Notes: generated by a model from the sequence alone, not told the origin. A stretch of 64,000 nt of DNA from Leisingera daeponensis (GCF_019801465.1 NZ_JAHVJA010000003.1:124001-188000), one strand, 5' to 3'. Positions 17,503-28,000 are shown, counted from the stretch's first letter. Numbers and translations: made by a program.

Positions 17503-18186
17503 ATGAAACTCTTTGTCGGCCTTGGCAATCCCGGCCCGAAATATGAGCGCAACCGCCATAACATCGGCTTCATGGCGCTGGACCGGATTGCCGGCGATCA
17601 CGGGTTTTCTCCGTGGAAATCCAAGTTCCAGGCGCTGATCTGCGAGGGCAATCTGGGCGGCGAGAAGGTGCTGCTGCTGAAGCCGCAAACCTTCATGAAT
17701 CTCTCTGGCCAGTCGGTGGGGGAGGCAATGCGGTTCTACAAGCTGACGCCCGCCGATGTGGTGGTGCTGCATGACGAGCTGGATCTGGCGCCGGGCAAGG
17801 CGCGCATGAAACAGGGCGGCGGCCATGCCGGCCACAACGGGCTGCGCTCGATCCATTCCCATATCGGCGCCGACTACGCGCGGGTGCGGCTGGGGATCGG
17901 CCATCCGGGCCATAAGGATGCGGTGGCGGGCTATGTGCTGCGCGATTTCCCCAGGGCGGACGAGGGTTGGCTGGACGACCTGATGCGCGGAATTTCCGAC
18001 GGCGCGGCAGAGCTGGCCAAGGGGGACGGCGGCAAGTTCATGAATGCCGTTGCCTTGAGGGTCGCACCGCCGCGCAGCTCCAACAGCAAGCCCAAGGCGG
18101 AGGCCAAGGCAGACAAAGTTGCCATGGATGAGGTGGCGCCGGACACCCGCTCGCCGCTGGAGAAACTGATGGACAAGTTCAAGTAA
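17503..18186 (+). CDS. pth: Peptidyl-tRNA hydrolase
   Basis: 227 aa. Releases peptides from stalled peptidyl-tRNA. The start MKLFVGLGNPGPKYERNRHNIGF carries the active-site His and Asn. LLLKPQTFMNLSGQSV, VLHDELDLAPGKARMKQGGGHAGHNGLRS and GIGHPG are all present and intact. The Lys-rich C-terminal extension (from about residue 180) is longer than in E. coli Pth, which is common in alphaproteobacteria. A nucleoside hydrolase gene follows by 16 bp. Confidence 0.97.
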   Translation: MKLFVGLGNPGPKYERNRHNIGFMALDRIAGDHGFSPWKSKFQALICEGNLGGEKVLLLKPQTFMNLSGQSVGEAMRFYKLTPADVVVLHDELDLAPGKARMKQGGGHAGHNGLRSIHSHIGADYARVRLGIGHPGHKDAVAGYVLRDFPRADEGWLDDLMRGISDGAAELAKGDGGKFMNAVALRVAPPRSSNSKPKAEAKADKVAMDEVAPDTRSPLEKLMDKFK

Positions 18187-18202
18187 GCCGGGAGGCAGGC
18201 AG

Positions 18203-19123
18203 ATGGTGAAACTGATTATCGACACCGATCCGGGCATCGACGATGCGATGGCGATCTTCTATGCCGCCGCGGCCCCGGACATCGACCTCTTGGGCCTGAC
18301 CACGATCTTCGGCAATGTGACCACGGCAACCGCCACCCGCAACGCGCTGCGCCTGCTGGAAGCGGCGGATCTGGACGTGCCGGTTGCCGCAGGCGCCACC
18401 GCACCGCTGGTGCTGCCGCCGTTCAAGCCCTCGTCGCATGTGCACGGCGAGGAAGGTTTTGGCGACATCCCCGCGGCGGAGCCCAAGGGCAAACCGCTGG
18501 AGGAGGAGGCCGCGGATTTCCTCTGCCGCATGGCGCGCGAGCACAAGGGCGAGCTGGTGGTCTGCCCGATCGGCCCGCTGACCAACATCGCGCTGGCGAT
18601 GCAGCGCGATCCGGAGTTCATCAAGAACGTCAAATCTATCGTGGTGATGGGCGGCTCTTTGGAAGAGGGCGGCAATATCACGCCCCAGGCCGAGGCCAAC
18701 ATCTATCACGACCCGCATGCGGCGGACCTGGTCTGCCAGGGCGGCGGCAAGGTGGTGTTCGTCGGGCTGGACGTCACCCACCGCATCCTCTGCCTGGCCG
18801 AGGACTTCGAGGTGATCGCCTCCAAGTCGCCGGAGCTGGGCGGCATGCTGCAGGAGATGTCATATTTCTATCTGAAGTTCTACCTGGAGGTCGCGGGCAA
18901 GAACGGCTGCTCGCTGCATGATCCGGCGGCGGTGATCGCCTGCACCAATCCGGAGCTGTTCGGGATGCGCGACGTGCCGCTTGAGGTGTCCTGCGAGGGC
19001 GAAACCTCCGGCGCCACCCTGGCCGCGCCGGACAGCGGGCGCGATCCGGTCAAGGTCTGCATGACGGTGGATGCGGAGGCGGTGAAGGGGCTGTTTCTCA
19101 AGCGGTTGGCGCTGCTGCCGTAA
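18203..19123 (+). CDS. Inosine-uridine-type nucleoside hydrolase
   Basis: 306 aa. The N-terminal calcium-binding signature DTDPGIDDAMAI is exact. The ANIYHDPHAADLV segment and the late LHDPAAV Asp complete the Ca/ribose site. The enzyme hydrolyses ribonucleosides to base and ribose for salvage; the base preference cannot be decided. ATG 18203 is preceded by GGGAGG. It is 16 bp behind pth and probably co-transcribed. Confidence 0.92.
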   Translation: MVKLIIDTDPGIDDAMAIFYAAAAPDIDLLGLTTIFGNVTTATATRNALRLLEAADLDVPVAAGATAPLVLPPFKPSSHVHGEEGFGDIPAAEPKGKPLEEEAADFLCRMAREHKGELVVCPIGPLTNIALAMQRDPEFIKNVKSIVVMGGSLEEGGNITPQAEANIYHDPHAADLVCQGGGKVVFVGLDVTHRILCLAEDFEVIASKSPELGGMLQEMSYFYLKFYLEVAGKNGCSLHDPAAVIACTNPELFGMRDVPLEVSCEGETSGATLAAPDSGRDPVKVCMTVDAEAVKGLFLKRLALLP

Positions 19124-19146
19124 CCCGCCTGGCGGCCTGCGGGCCG

Positions 19147-20010
19147 TCACGCATAGCGCTTGGCCCCGGCGACGCAGAGCACCACGAAGGCGGTGGCGCC
19201 CAGCATGGCGGGGGCGATGGGCTCTGACAGCAGCCAGGCCGCCAGGATCAGGCCCAGGAACGGCTGCAGCAACTGCAGCTGCCCGACGCCCGTGGTGCCG
19301 CCAAGCGCCAGGCCGCGGTACCAGAACACAAAGCCGATCAGCATCGAGAACATCGAGACATAGCCCAGGCTGATCCAGACCGGCAGACTTAGCCCCGAAA
19401 GGGTTTCGGGCCGGAAGGCAATGGCGGCTGCGGCCATCACCGGCAGCGCCAGCGCCAGTGCCCAGGAAATCACCTGCCAGCCGCCAAGCCGCCGTGACAG
19501 CTGCGCGCCCTCGGCGTAGCCAAGCCCGCACAAGGTGATGGCGGCCAGCATCAGCGCGTCGCCGGCCAGCGACACATCCGCATTCTGCGACAGCGCAAAG
19601 CCTGCCACCGCCAGGCTGCCGAGGACGGAAAACAGCCAGAACAGCGGGCCGGGGCGCTCGCCGCCGCGGAGCACGCCGAAGAGCGCGGTTGCCAGCGGCA
19701 GCAGGCCGATGAAAACCGTCGAATGGGCCGCTGTTATGTGCTGGAGTGCCATCGCCGTGAGCAGCGGGAAGCCGATCACAACGCCGGCTGCCACCACGGC
19801 CAGAGACGGCAAATCCCGCCGCTGAGGCCACGGCTGGCGCAGCACGAGCAGCAGCGCGGCGCCAAGGAGGGCGGCAATGGCAGCGCGGGCCGAAGTCAGG
19901 AACAGCGGGTCCAGCATACCAACCGCAACGCGTGTCGCGGGCAGGGATCCGCTGAAGATCACTACGCCCAGCAGTCCGCTGCCCCAGCCCGAAAACGACG
20001 CCTGCATCAT
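19147..20010 (-). CDS. EamA/DMT-family transporter
   Basis: 287 aa, ten predicted membrane helices in two homologous EamA halves (about 5-135 and 145-285). Conserved LPATRVAVGMLDPLFLTSARAAIAALL at the start and PFLGLILAAWLLSEPIAPAMLGATAFVVL at the end are typical of drug/metabolite transporters. It is divergent from the MocR-type regulator over a 113-bp intergenic operator. This pairing is seen in many proteobacteria, where the regulator controls the exporter. The substrate is probably an amino acid or vitamer. Two ATG codons are adjacent; the second (20007) has the better spacing to GGAGAG. Confidence 0.88.
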   Translation of the reverse strand: MMQASFSGWGSGLLGVVIFSGSLPATRVAVGMLDPLFLTSARAAIAALLGAALLLVLRQPWPQRRDLPSLAVVAAGVVIGFPLLTAMALQHITAAHSTVFIGLLPLATALFGVLRGGERPGPLFWLFSVLGSLAVAGFALSQNADVSLAGDALMLAAITLCGLGYAEGAQLSRRLGGWQVISWALALALPVMAAAAIAFRPETLSGLSLPVWISLGYVSMFSMLIGFVFWYRGLALGGTTGVGQLQLLQPFLGLILAAWLLSEPIAPAMLGATAFVVLCVAGAKRYA

Positions 20011-20071
20011 CTCTCTCCTGTGTTTTTAGCTTTCTAGGTCTGTCTTGCTGCATTAGACAGATACGGAGTCA

Positions 20072-20112
20072 TACAGTTTTCCAAAACTGTACTGGTTCTT
20101 GAAGCAGTACAG
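20072..20112. promoter_or_regulatory. Compound palindromic operator between the EamA and MocR genes
   Basis: Two overlapping inverted repeats: TACAGTTTT-CC-AAAACTGTA (20072-20091) and CTGTACTG-N10-CAGTACAG (20087-20112). MocR/PdxR-type regulators bind paired repeats in such divergent gaps. The second repeat ends 11 bp before the regulator's ATG, consistent with autorepression. Confidence 0.8.
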
Positions 20113-20123
20113 CGAGGTTCCCC

Positions 20124-21542
20124 ATGGCACAGCCCTCCCGCCGTGCGCTGGTCATCAACGATATCCGGCGGCGCATCACCTCGCGGGCGCTGGTGGCGGG
20201 CGACAAGCTGCCGTCGGTCCGGGGCTGCGCGGCCAGGCTGGGCGTGTCGCCGTCAACCGTGGCCGAAGCCTACGATGTTCTGGCGGCCGAAGGGATCATT
20301 CTGGCCCGTCGGGGCGCGGGTTTCTTTGTGGCCGCCAAGCCGCAGCCCTTTGCGGTATCAGAGACCGGACCGCAGCTGGCGCGGGAGGTGGATCCGTTGT
20401 GGGTGGCGCGGCAGTCGCTCGATGCAGGCACGGACGCGCCCAAGCCCGGATGCGGCTGGCTGCCGGAGGATTGGATGCCGGTTGCCGCCCTGCGCCGGGC
20501 GATGCGCGCGCTGGCGGCGGCACCCGACGCGGTGCTGACCGAATACGGCAGTTCTAAGGGCGCCGCCGGGCTGCGCCGCCATATCAGCCGCCTGCTGTTC
20601 GACCAGGGTCTGGCCTGCCCGCCGGACCAGGTGCTGCTGACCGGCTCGGGTTCGCAGGCGCTGGATCTGGTCTGCCGGATGCTGCTGCGGCCGGGCGATA
20701 CCGTGCTGGTCGATGATCCCTGCTACTTCAATTTCCAGGCGCTGCTGCGGGCGCATCAGATCCGCATCGTCGGGGTGCCCTACACGCCGGAAGGTCCGGA
20801 CCTGGACCGTTTTGAAGCGGCCCTGGGCAAACACCGCCCGCGGCTCTACCTGACCAACTCGGCGCTGCACAACCCGACCGGCGCGACGATTTCGGCGCCG
20901 GTTGCGCACCGGGTGCTGGCGCTGGCCGCGCAGCATGACCTGATTATCGTCGAGGACGATATCTTTGCCGCCTTTGAGCCTGACCTGTCGCCGCGGCTGG
21001 CGACGCTGGACGGGCTGGAGCGGGTGGTGCGGACCGGAAGCTTTTCCAAGACCCTGTCGGCTTCGCTGCGCTGCGGCTACATCGCGGCCCGCGGCGACTG
21101 GATCGAGGCGCTGACCGACCTGCAGGTCGCGGTGAACTTCAGCGGCCCCAGCCCGATGGTGGCGGAGCTGCTGCATGCGGTGCTGACGGACGGCAGCTGC
21201 CGCAAGCACCTGGAGGCCCTGCGCAACCGGCTGAGCCGTTGCCGGGCGGAGACGCAGTCGCAGCTTGCGGATCTCGGGATCCGGCCCTGGGTGCAGCCGC
21301 GCGGCGGGTTCTACCTGTGGTGCGAGCTGCCGGGCGGGGCGGACGCGGCTGCCATCGCGCGGGCGGCGCTTCAGGAGGGCCTGGTGCTGGCGCCGGGCAA
21401 TGTGTTCAGCGTGTCGCAAAGCATGACGCCGTTCATGCGGTTCAATGTGAGCCAGATGCAGGACCGCTCCTGCGGCCGGATTCTTGGCCGGCTGCTGGAA
21501 GCCGCGACGCGCCGGCCTCCCGGCGGGCAAGGTGAACCTTGA
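20124..21542 (+). CDS. MocR-type regulator: GntR HTH fused to class I aminotransferase domain
   Basis: 472 aa. Residues 8-70 form a GntR winged helix (LVAGDKLPSVRGCAARLGVSPSTVAEAYDVLAAEG). From about 110 on it is a fold-type I aminotransferase domain with the PLP lysine K309 in RTGSFSKTLSASLRCGYI and the VEDDIFAAFEP segment. MocR proteins use PLP or its amino-acid adducts as effector. The Arg of the substrate carboxylate site lies in MTPFMRFN. ATG 20124 has GAGGT before it. Gene order indicates that it controls the divergent EamA transporter. Confidence 0.92.
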   Translation: MAQPSRRALVINDIRRRITSRALVAGDKLPSVRGCAARLGVSPSTVAEAYDVLAAEGIILARRGAGFFVAAKPQPFAVSETGPQLAREVDPLWVARQSLDAGTDAPKPGCGWLPEDWMPVAALRRAMRALAAAPDAVLTEYGSSKGAAGLRRHISRLLFDQGLACPPDQVLLTGSGSQALDLVCRMLLRPGDTVLVDDPCYFNFQALLRAHQIRIVGVPYTPEGPDLDRFEAALGKHRPRLYLTNSALHNPTGATISAPVAHRVLALAAQHDLIIVEDDIFAAFEPDLSPRLATLDGLERVVRTGSFSKTLSASLRCGYIAARGDWIEALTDLQVAVNFSGPSPMVAELLHAVLTDGSCRKHLEALRNRLSRCRAETQSQLADLGIRPWVQPRGGFYLWCELPGGADAAAIARAALQEGLVLAPGNVFSVSQSMTPFMRFNVSQMQDRSCGRILGRLLEAATRRPPGGQGEP

Positions 21543-21772
21543 GCGCAATCTGTGCGGAGCAGGGGCTTGGCCCGGCGCCGGCCCATTGGACCGAGCAAGC
21601 CGTCAGGTCGCTGGCTGAAACCCCTGTAACTCAAACGCTTGGCACTGCGATCAGGCGTTTGGGAAGCCAGCGGCGCCTGGGGCGTGACGGTCAGATGCAG
21701 CCGCAAGAATTTTCTGTGGATAAGGCATTTTGCCCTTGTTCTCCGCGCCCAAGCGCTGATAGACGGGTCAGC

Positions 21773-21862
21773 GGAGACGTGGCCGAGTGGTCGAAGGCGC
21801 TCCCCTGCTAAGGGAGTAGGCGGGAAACCGTCTCGTGGGTTCGAATCCCATCGTCTCCGCCA
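21773..21862 (+). tRNA. tRNA-Ser (GCT anticodon)
   Basis: 90 nt including an encoded CCA. The acceptor stem GGAGACG pairs with CGTCTCC. The anticodon arm is CTCCC-CTGCTAA-GGGAG with GCT at 21807-21809. A long class II variable arm (TAGGCGGGAAACCGTCT region) marks a serine tRNA. The T-arm has GTGGGTTCGAATCCCAT. It reads AGC/AGU codons. Confidence 0.98.
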
Positions 21863-22245
21863 TAATCATATAAAAACACATGGCTTCTGCTGCTTCGAAG
21901 GCGGACGATATGCCATTTGATGAGCTGCGCTGCAAACGGATGTTCGGCGTAGCGTCTTGTCTGTACCGACTATGATTTCGACTTAGGTTACAAACTTCTG
22001 ATAGTGGGCGGGCGCTGGCCGTGCTGTTCGGCATGGGCCGGGGTATTGCCACGGGTAACCAGCGCTTAAGGCGCCTTCCGTCCGGAATGCAGGGCTGCCC
22101 GGGAAACGAAGAGTTCCTCGCCGCCTGAGCCGGACGCGGACACTGGGAGCTGGCCGGTTACAAGCGATGGAAGCTGAAAAGATTAAGGCCGCGGATCAAC
22201 ACGTTGCCAGGGCAAAGCTTCATCGGACTGCTGATTGCAGTTTAA
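21863..22245. other. Intergenic region after tRNA-Ser
   Basis: About 380 bp with no supported gene. Composition is less GC-rich than the surroundings and no open frame has protein-like composition. I checked for a duplicated tRNA 3' end (attachment site) and for an integrase and found neither. Confidence 0.45.
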
Positions 22246-22268
22246 GCCGGGGCGCGCTGCGCCCCGGC
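22246..22268 (-). terminator. Hairpin downstream of the OFA transporter
   Basis: GCCGGGGCGC-gct-GCGCCCCGGC: perfect 10-bp stem 9 bp after the stop codon. On the minus strand it is followed by TTAAAC only, so terminator strength is uncertain. Confidence 0.55.
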
Positions 22269-22276
22269 GGGCGGCA

Positions 22277-23998
22277 TTATTCTCCCGGAACGGCCCGAAG
22301 TTCCGGTTCGTCATGGTGGTGATGCTCTTTCACCGGTCGCATGGCGAGATTGGCAAAGAAGGCCACCGCCAGCAGCGCCGCCATGCAATACATCGTTGTA
22401 TTGTAGAGGCTGGGCGTCGGATCCACGGTGCCCGCGGGTGCGATCTCCATCAGCTTGGCAATGGTCACGGTCTTGGCTGCCACCAGCTGGTCCAACTGAG
22501 CAACGGGCGCGCCGAATTTCGCGGCAAAGGCGGCAGGATCCACTTTGGCAGCCAGATCCTGGACCGCGCTGGTCACCGACATCTGCCGCAGCGAGGTGAT
22601 CGCCAGCGGCCCCAGCACGCCCGCGGTCGACCAGGCGGTCAGCAGCCGCCCGTGGATGCCGCCCACATGCATGGTGCCGAACATATCCGCCAGATAAGCC
22701 GGGATGGTGGCAAAGCCGCCGCCGTACATCGAGAAGATCAGCATGGTGGCCAGGTAGAAGCCGCCGAGATACAGCAGCGAGGGGTTGGCCGCAGCCGCCG
22801 AGGCGAAATAGGGGATCGACAGGTACAGCGCCGTGCCCAGCACGAAGAAGCACATGTAGGTCGCCTTGCGCCCGATGTAGTCCGAGGTCGAGGCCCAGAA
22901 GAAGCGCCCGACCATGTTGAAGACCGAAATCATCAGCACGTAGGTCGAGGCAAAGGCCGCGGTCGCCACCAGCGGCATGACCGAGCCGAAGATCTCGGAC
23001 ATCATGGTCTTGGCGACGCCGATCACGCCGATGCCGGCGGTCACATTGAAGCACAGCATCACCCACAGCTGCCAGAACTGCGGCGTCTTCAGCGCCTGGT
23101 CGATATGCACGTTGTTCTGCGTCACCAGCCCCGAGGCGGCAGGTTTCGGCTGCCAGCCTTCCGGCGCCCAGTCCTTGGCCGGAACCCGGTATTGGAAGGC
23201 GGCCAGGATCATCACCACCAGGTAAACGATGCCCAGGGTCATGAAGGTCTGCGCTGCACCGGTGTTGCCGGTGCCTACCACATAGATGCCGGCCTCGCCG
23301 CCGAACTCGGCAGCCTGCGCCGCGCTGGCGATCACCACCTCGATCTTGCCCTGTGCGGTTGCGGCAAAGACCCGGCCGTTTTCGACCACGGTCTGCACCG
23401 CATCCCTGGCGCCCAGATAGGTCGGCGCGGTTGCATAGAAGTCCAGCAGCCAGCCCTTGACCGGCGCGGCGATCATCGCGCCGCCGCCAAAGCCCATGAT
23501 GGCCATGCCGGTGGCCATGCCGCGCCGGTCTGGAAACCAGCGGATCAGGGTCGAGACCGGCGAGACATAGCCCAGCCCCAGCCCGCAGCCGCCGAGCACG
23601 CCGTAGCCCAGATAGACCAGCCACAGCTGATGGCTGGAAATGCCGAAAGACCCGACAATGAAGCCGCCGCCCCAGAGCAGCGCGGCCACCACGCCCACCA
23701 TGCGCGGGCCGACTTCCTCCAGCCATTTGCCGGCGAACGCGGCGGCCAGGCCGAGGAAGACAATGGCGACCGAGAAGATCCAGACAACGGAGCCGAGGCT
23801 CCAGTCATCGGCGCTGGAGGCCACCACCCCCAGCTCGCGGGTGAGCGGCGGGTTGAACACAGACCAGGCGTAAACCGAGCCGATGCAGAGGTGGATGGCG
23901 ATGGATGCCGGCGGAACGCGCCAGCGGTTGAAACCTGGTTTGGCTATAATGTGATGCTTGTGCAGAAAGCTCAGCCCGCCGGATGATGGCGTACTCAT
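22277..23998 (-). CDS. OFA-family MFS transporter (oxalate/formate antiporter family)
   Basis: 573 aa, longer than OxlT (about 420 aa). It has the OFA start WRVPPASIAIHLCIGSVYAWSVFNPPLTRELG and the MFS loop PDRRGMATGMAIMGFGGGAMI, with 12 core helices plus about two extra. Two non-membrane insertions of about 60 residues each (near residues 185-250 and 460-520) account for the added length; such long OFA members exist. Family members exchange oxalate, formate or other small carboxylates. The gene follows a two-component system and the fds operon on the same strand. Shine-Dalgarno is AGGGAGG. A perfect hairpin lies in the leader. Confidence 0.85.
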   Translation of the reverse strand: MSTPSSGGLSFLHKHHIIAKPGFNRWRVPPASIAIHLCIGSVYAWSVFNPPLTRELGVVASSADDWSLGSVVWIFSVAIVFLGLAAAFAGKWLEEVGPRMVGVVAALLWGGGFIVGSFGISSHQLWLVYLGYGVLGGCGLGLGYVSPVSTLIRWFPDRRGMATGMAIMGFGGGAMIAAPVKGWLLDFYATAPTYLGARDAVQTVVENGRVFAATAQGKIEVVIASAAQAAEFGGEAGIYVVGTGNTGAAQTFMTLGIVYLVVMILAAFQYRVPAKDWAPEGWQPKPAASGLVTQNNVHIDQALKTPQFWQLWVMLCFNVTAGIGVIGVAKTMMSEIFGSVMPLVATAAFASTYVLMISVFNMVGRFFWASTSDYIGRKATYMCFFVLGTALYLSIPYFASAAAANPSLLYLGGFYLATMLIFSMYGGGFATIPAYLADMFGTMHVGGIHGRLLTAWSTAGVLGPLAITSLRQMSVTSAVQDLAAKVDPAAFAAKFGAPVAQLDQLVAAKTVTIAKLMEIAPAGTVDPTPSLYNTTMYCMAALLAVAFFANLAMRPVKEHHHHDEPELRAVPGE

Positions 23999-24025
23999 GT
24001 TGTGTCCTCCCTAGTGCGGTTCCGG

Positions 24026-24050
24026 CGGCCGCAACCTCCTATTGCGGCCG
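24026..24050 (-). promoter_or_regulatory. Perfect inverted repeat in the OFA transporter leader
   Basis: CGGCCGCAA-N7-TTGCGGCCG, 28-52 bp upstream of the start codon. On the transcript strand the loop reads TAGGAGG, an exposed Shine-Dalgarno-like sequence, while the real site is AGGGAGG nearer the ATG. It could be an operator or an RNA stem-loop. Confidence 0.5.
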
Positions 24051-24246
24051 TCCCGAATGGCCCGCGGCAATGTGCCGTAGCTTGACAAAGGCGGAGAGCT
24101 GGCCCAGCTGTCAAATAAATAATTCAGCAATAACAGTAACTTATCATGACTTCTTGTCTGCTCCGCCGAGCCGCTGCCGACCATATCGGGACATTCTGTC
24201 CGCGCCAGTGAGACAACACCTGAATTTTTGCGCCAATTTGTCCCGA

Positions 24247-26211
24247 TCAAGCGCCGGCGGGCGAGGGGAGAAAAATTTCGAACCGGGTGCCCTGTCCGGG
24301 CTCGGATTGCACGGTGATACGGCCGCCTGCGCGACTCACCAGCTGGTGGCTGATCGACAGGCCCAGTCCGGTTCCCTGCGCTTGCTTTGTGGTGAAAAAC
24401 GGATCGAAGATGCGGTTCAGCAGGTCCGCGGGGATGCCGGTGCCGGTATCCTCTGCGGTCAGCAGCACCCCGTCCGGGGCATCCTCGGCGCTCAGCGTCA
24501 GGCGGCCGCCGCCGGGCATCGCCTGCACCGCATTCAGGATGAGATTGACGATCACCTGCTGCAATTCCGTGCGCGACATCCGGACTTGGCCGGTACTGGC
24601 CAGATGCGCCTCTGCCTCGATCCCGGTGGCCTCGATCTGATGGCGGGTCAGCACCAGGCAGTCGGCCACAACTTCGGCCGGAGAAATCAGCCCGGCAGCG
24701 CCGGAATATTCTTCGGGCCGGGCGAATTGAAGCAGCTTGGAGACGATCACGCCGATACGGTAGACCTGATCGTCGATCAGCCGGAATTCCTCCTCGACCG
24801 GTTCCGCGTGGCGGCCCAGCACCGTCCGGGCCAGATCCAGGTTGCCCTGGATTACCGCCACCGGGTTGTTGATTTCATGCGCGACAGAGGCGGTGATCTC
24901 GCCGACCGCGGCGAGTTTCTCGGAGACAATCAGCCTCTCGGTGGTCCGTTCCAGCCTCTGGTTTGCCTCGCGCAGATCCGCGGTGCGCTCCTCGACCTTG
25001 GCCTCCAGGCTTTCCCCCCAGCCGCGCAACTGCCGGTCGCGCTCCTGCACCTGATCCAGCAGGCTGTCGAAATGCGCCGCCACGCGGGCAATCTCGCCGC
25101 CGTCCTGCTGCGGGCGGTTGCGGGCGGTCAAGTCGCCCTGTTCGACCAGTGCGATGGTTTGGGTCATGCCCTCGAGCGGGCGGAAGATGCGCCCGGCCCA
25201 CCGCAGGAAAAGCGGAACTGACAGCGCAGCGATCAGCAGGAAAGCGCCGCCGAGAGACAGCGCGGAGCTGCGCTTGGCTTGGCGGAACGGGGTTTCCAGA
25301 AAGCCGACATAGAGCATTCCGGCCCGGTTGCCGTGGCTGTCGAGGATTGGCTCGTAGGCGGAAATGTACCAATCGTTCACCACAAAAGCCCGGTCGAGCC
25401 AGGTGTCGCCGCGCCCCAGCACCTGGCCGCGCACCTCGGCCGAGACCCGGGTGCCGAGCGCGCGCACGTTTTCGAACAGCCGCACATTGGTGGAGATCCG
25501 CACGTCCTCCAGAAACAGCGTTGCGGTGCCCTGGCTGCCCTCCGGCAGGCTTTGCTCGCGGTAGACCAGCGCGTTGATGGTGTCGATGAAATCCAGGTTG
25601 CGGTTCAGCAGCCGCCCGCCCACCAGCACCGCTTTCTGGCCGTCCGGCAGGGCGACCGGGGCCGCGGAGTGGATGATCATGCCGCGGGTCTCGGCGGTGC
25701 GGTCCGTGGGCACAGCCGCTTCGGTCGCCACCAGCGGGATGGCTGCGCGGGCGGCGAGGCCGGGGGCCAGCGCATCAAGCTGGGAGGCATCAAGAATGTC
25801 GACGGCACTTTGCCATTGGCCTTGCAGCGCGCCGCGGATGACCGGCCAGTCGGCGGGCGAGAAAGCGGCCCGGCCACCGGGGCCGGCGAGATAGAGGAAA
25901 TCGAGACCGAGCCGGGTCCGTTCCTGTGCGAGGAAATCCGTGCTGCTGCCCGCGGCGAGAGCGCTGCGGAACCGGACAGATTGCGCCACCGCATCCAGCA
26001 GCTCGCCCGAGGTGGCAGTCAGCCTGGCCAGATACTGGTCGGCAATGGTCAGATCTCCGTTCACCTTGCTGATCAGCAGGCCGTCGATTTTTTCCGACCA
26101 GCGCCAGGTGGCAATACCGAGCAGCAGCGGCATCAGCACCAGCATCGGCAGCAGCGCGATCAGCAGCAACCGGACCCGGACCGACTGCATGAGCGAACGA
26201 AGCCTTCGCAC
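24247..26211 (-). CDS. Membrane sensor histidine kinase with periplasmic Cache-type domain
   Basis: 654 aa. TM1 at about 13-35, a periplasmic sensor region of about 280 residues with Cache-like features (ending WYISAYEPILDSHGNRAGMLYVGF), and TM2 at about 318-337. HAMP spans about 338-390, followed by a coiled coil. The HisKA box AVGEITASVAHEINNP carries H445. HATPase motifs are NLILNAVQAM, DTGTGIP and GTGLGLSIS. This is the NtrB/DctB-like kinase type that works with NtrC-type regulators. The stop of the regulator gene is 3 bp before its start, so they form one operon. The ligand is probably a small carboxylate, given the OFA transporter downstream and the fds genes upstream; this is inference. 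Confidence 0.9.
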   Translation of the reverse strand: MRRLRSLMQSVRVRLLLIALLPMLVLMPLLLGIATWRWSEKIDGLLISKVNGDLTIADQYLARLTATSGELLDAVAQSVRFRSALAAGSSTDFLAQERTRLGLDFLYLAGPGGRAAFSPADWPVIRGALQGQWQSAVDILDASQLDALAPGLAARAAIPLVATEAAVPTDRTAETRGMIIHSAAPVALPDGQKAVLVGGRLLNRNLDFIDTINALVYREQSLPEGSQGTATLFLEDVRISTNVRLFENVRALGTRVSAEVRGQVLGRGDTWLDRAFVVNDWYISAYEPILDSHGNRAGMLYVGFLETPFRQAKRSSALSLGGAFLLIAALSVPLFLRWAGRIFRPLEGMTQTIALVEQGDLTARNRPQQDGGEIARVAAHFDSLLDQVQERDRQLRGWGESLEAKVEERTADLREANQRLERTTERLIVSEKLAAVGEITASVAHEINNPVAVIQGNLDLARTVLGRHAEPVEEEFRLIDDQVYRIGVIVSKLLQFARPEEYSGAAGLISPAEVVADCLVLTRHQIEATGIEAEAHLASTGQVRMSRTELQQVIVNLILNAVQAMPGGGRLTLSAEDAPDGVLLTAEDTGTGIPADLLNRIFDPFFTTKQAQGTGLGLSISHQLVSRAGGRITVQSEPGQGTRFEIFLPSPAGA

Positions 26212-26214
26212 GGA

Positions 26215-27573
<1,359 letters not shown>

Positions 27574-27778
27574 ACCTGCCGCTCTTCAGTGGGGGCGGTA
27601 TTGGACTATTGTCGCTTTCCATTGCTTTGTCGAGAGACCAGGGGCAGCGCCGCTGCCGGCCGGGCGCAATCAGTCAGCCGCTGCGTGAAGAAGCCTTTAA
27701 ATCCCGGCGCCCGTGCCGCAGCGGGCTGCTTTTTGTGCCCCGCTGCGGGAAGGACCGGTCAGGAGAGGCGCGGCAGGT
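27574..27778. other. Gap between fdsD and the two-component genes
   Basis: About 205 bp. It should hold the promoter of the regulator-kinase operon. No clear terminator follows fdsD, so read-through from the fds operon is possible. Confidence 0.4.
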
Positions 27779-28000
27779 CTACACCTCCGCGGGTGCCCGG
27801 ACCGAGCTGAGTGCCGATTGCACCAGAGGGTCCAGGCCTGTTGCCCCGGTGGCGGCATAGCCGATCAGCTGGCTGCGCATCCGCGGTTCCCAGAAGTCGT
27901 TGATATGGGCCGCCACATTTTCAGCCTGGCCGCTGCCAGGCTGGGTTTTAAAGAAGGTGGCAATCTGGTTGGCCATCATCACCATTTTCTCAGGCGACAT
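27779..28000 (-). CDS. fdsD: NAD-dependent formate dehydrogenase delta subunit
   Basis: 73 aa, matching FdsD of other Mo-dependent NAD-linked formate dehydrogenases. It has the family opening EKMVMMANQIATFFKTQPG, then AAHINDFWEPRMRSQLIGY. FdsD is a small subunit needed for assembly or activity of the FdsGBA complex. Its start overlaps the 3' end of fdhD by 11 bp, so it is translationally coupled. Last gene of the fds operon. Confidence 0.93.
   Translation of the reverse strand: MSPEKMVMMANQIATFFKTQPGSGQAENVAAHINDFWEPRMRSQLIGYAATGATGLDPLVQSALSSVRAPAEV

Noticed and set aside
21773-22245. Integration site at tRNA-Ser
   Set aside because: No duplicated tRNA 3' end, integrase or phage gene follows.
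22235-23986. 583-codon open frame antisense to the OFA transporter
   Set aside because: His/Arg-rich translation that mirrors a membrane protein; no homology seen.
23999-24246. Sigma-54 promoter ahead of the OFA gene
   Set aside because: The only GG-N10-GC match gives poor hexamers and lies in the kinase 3' end.
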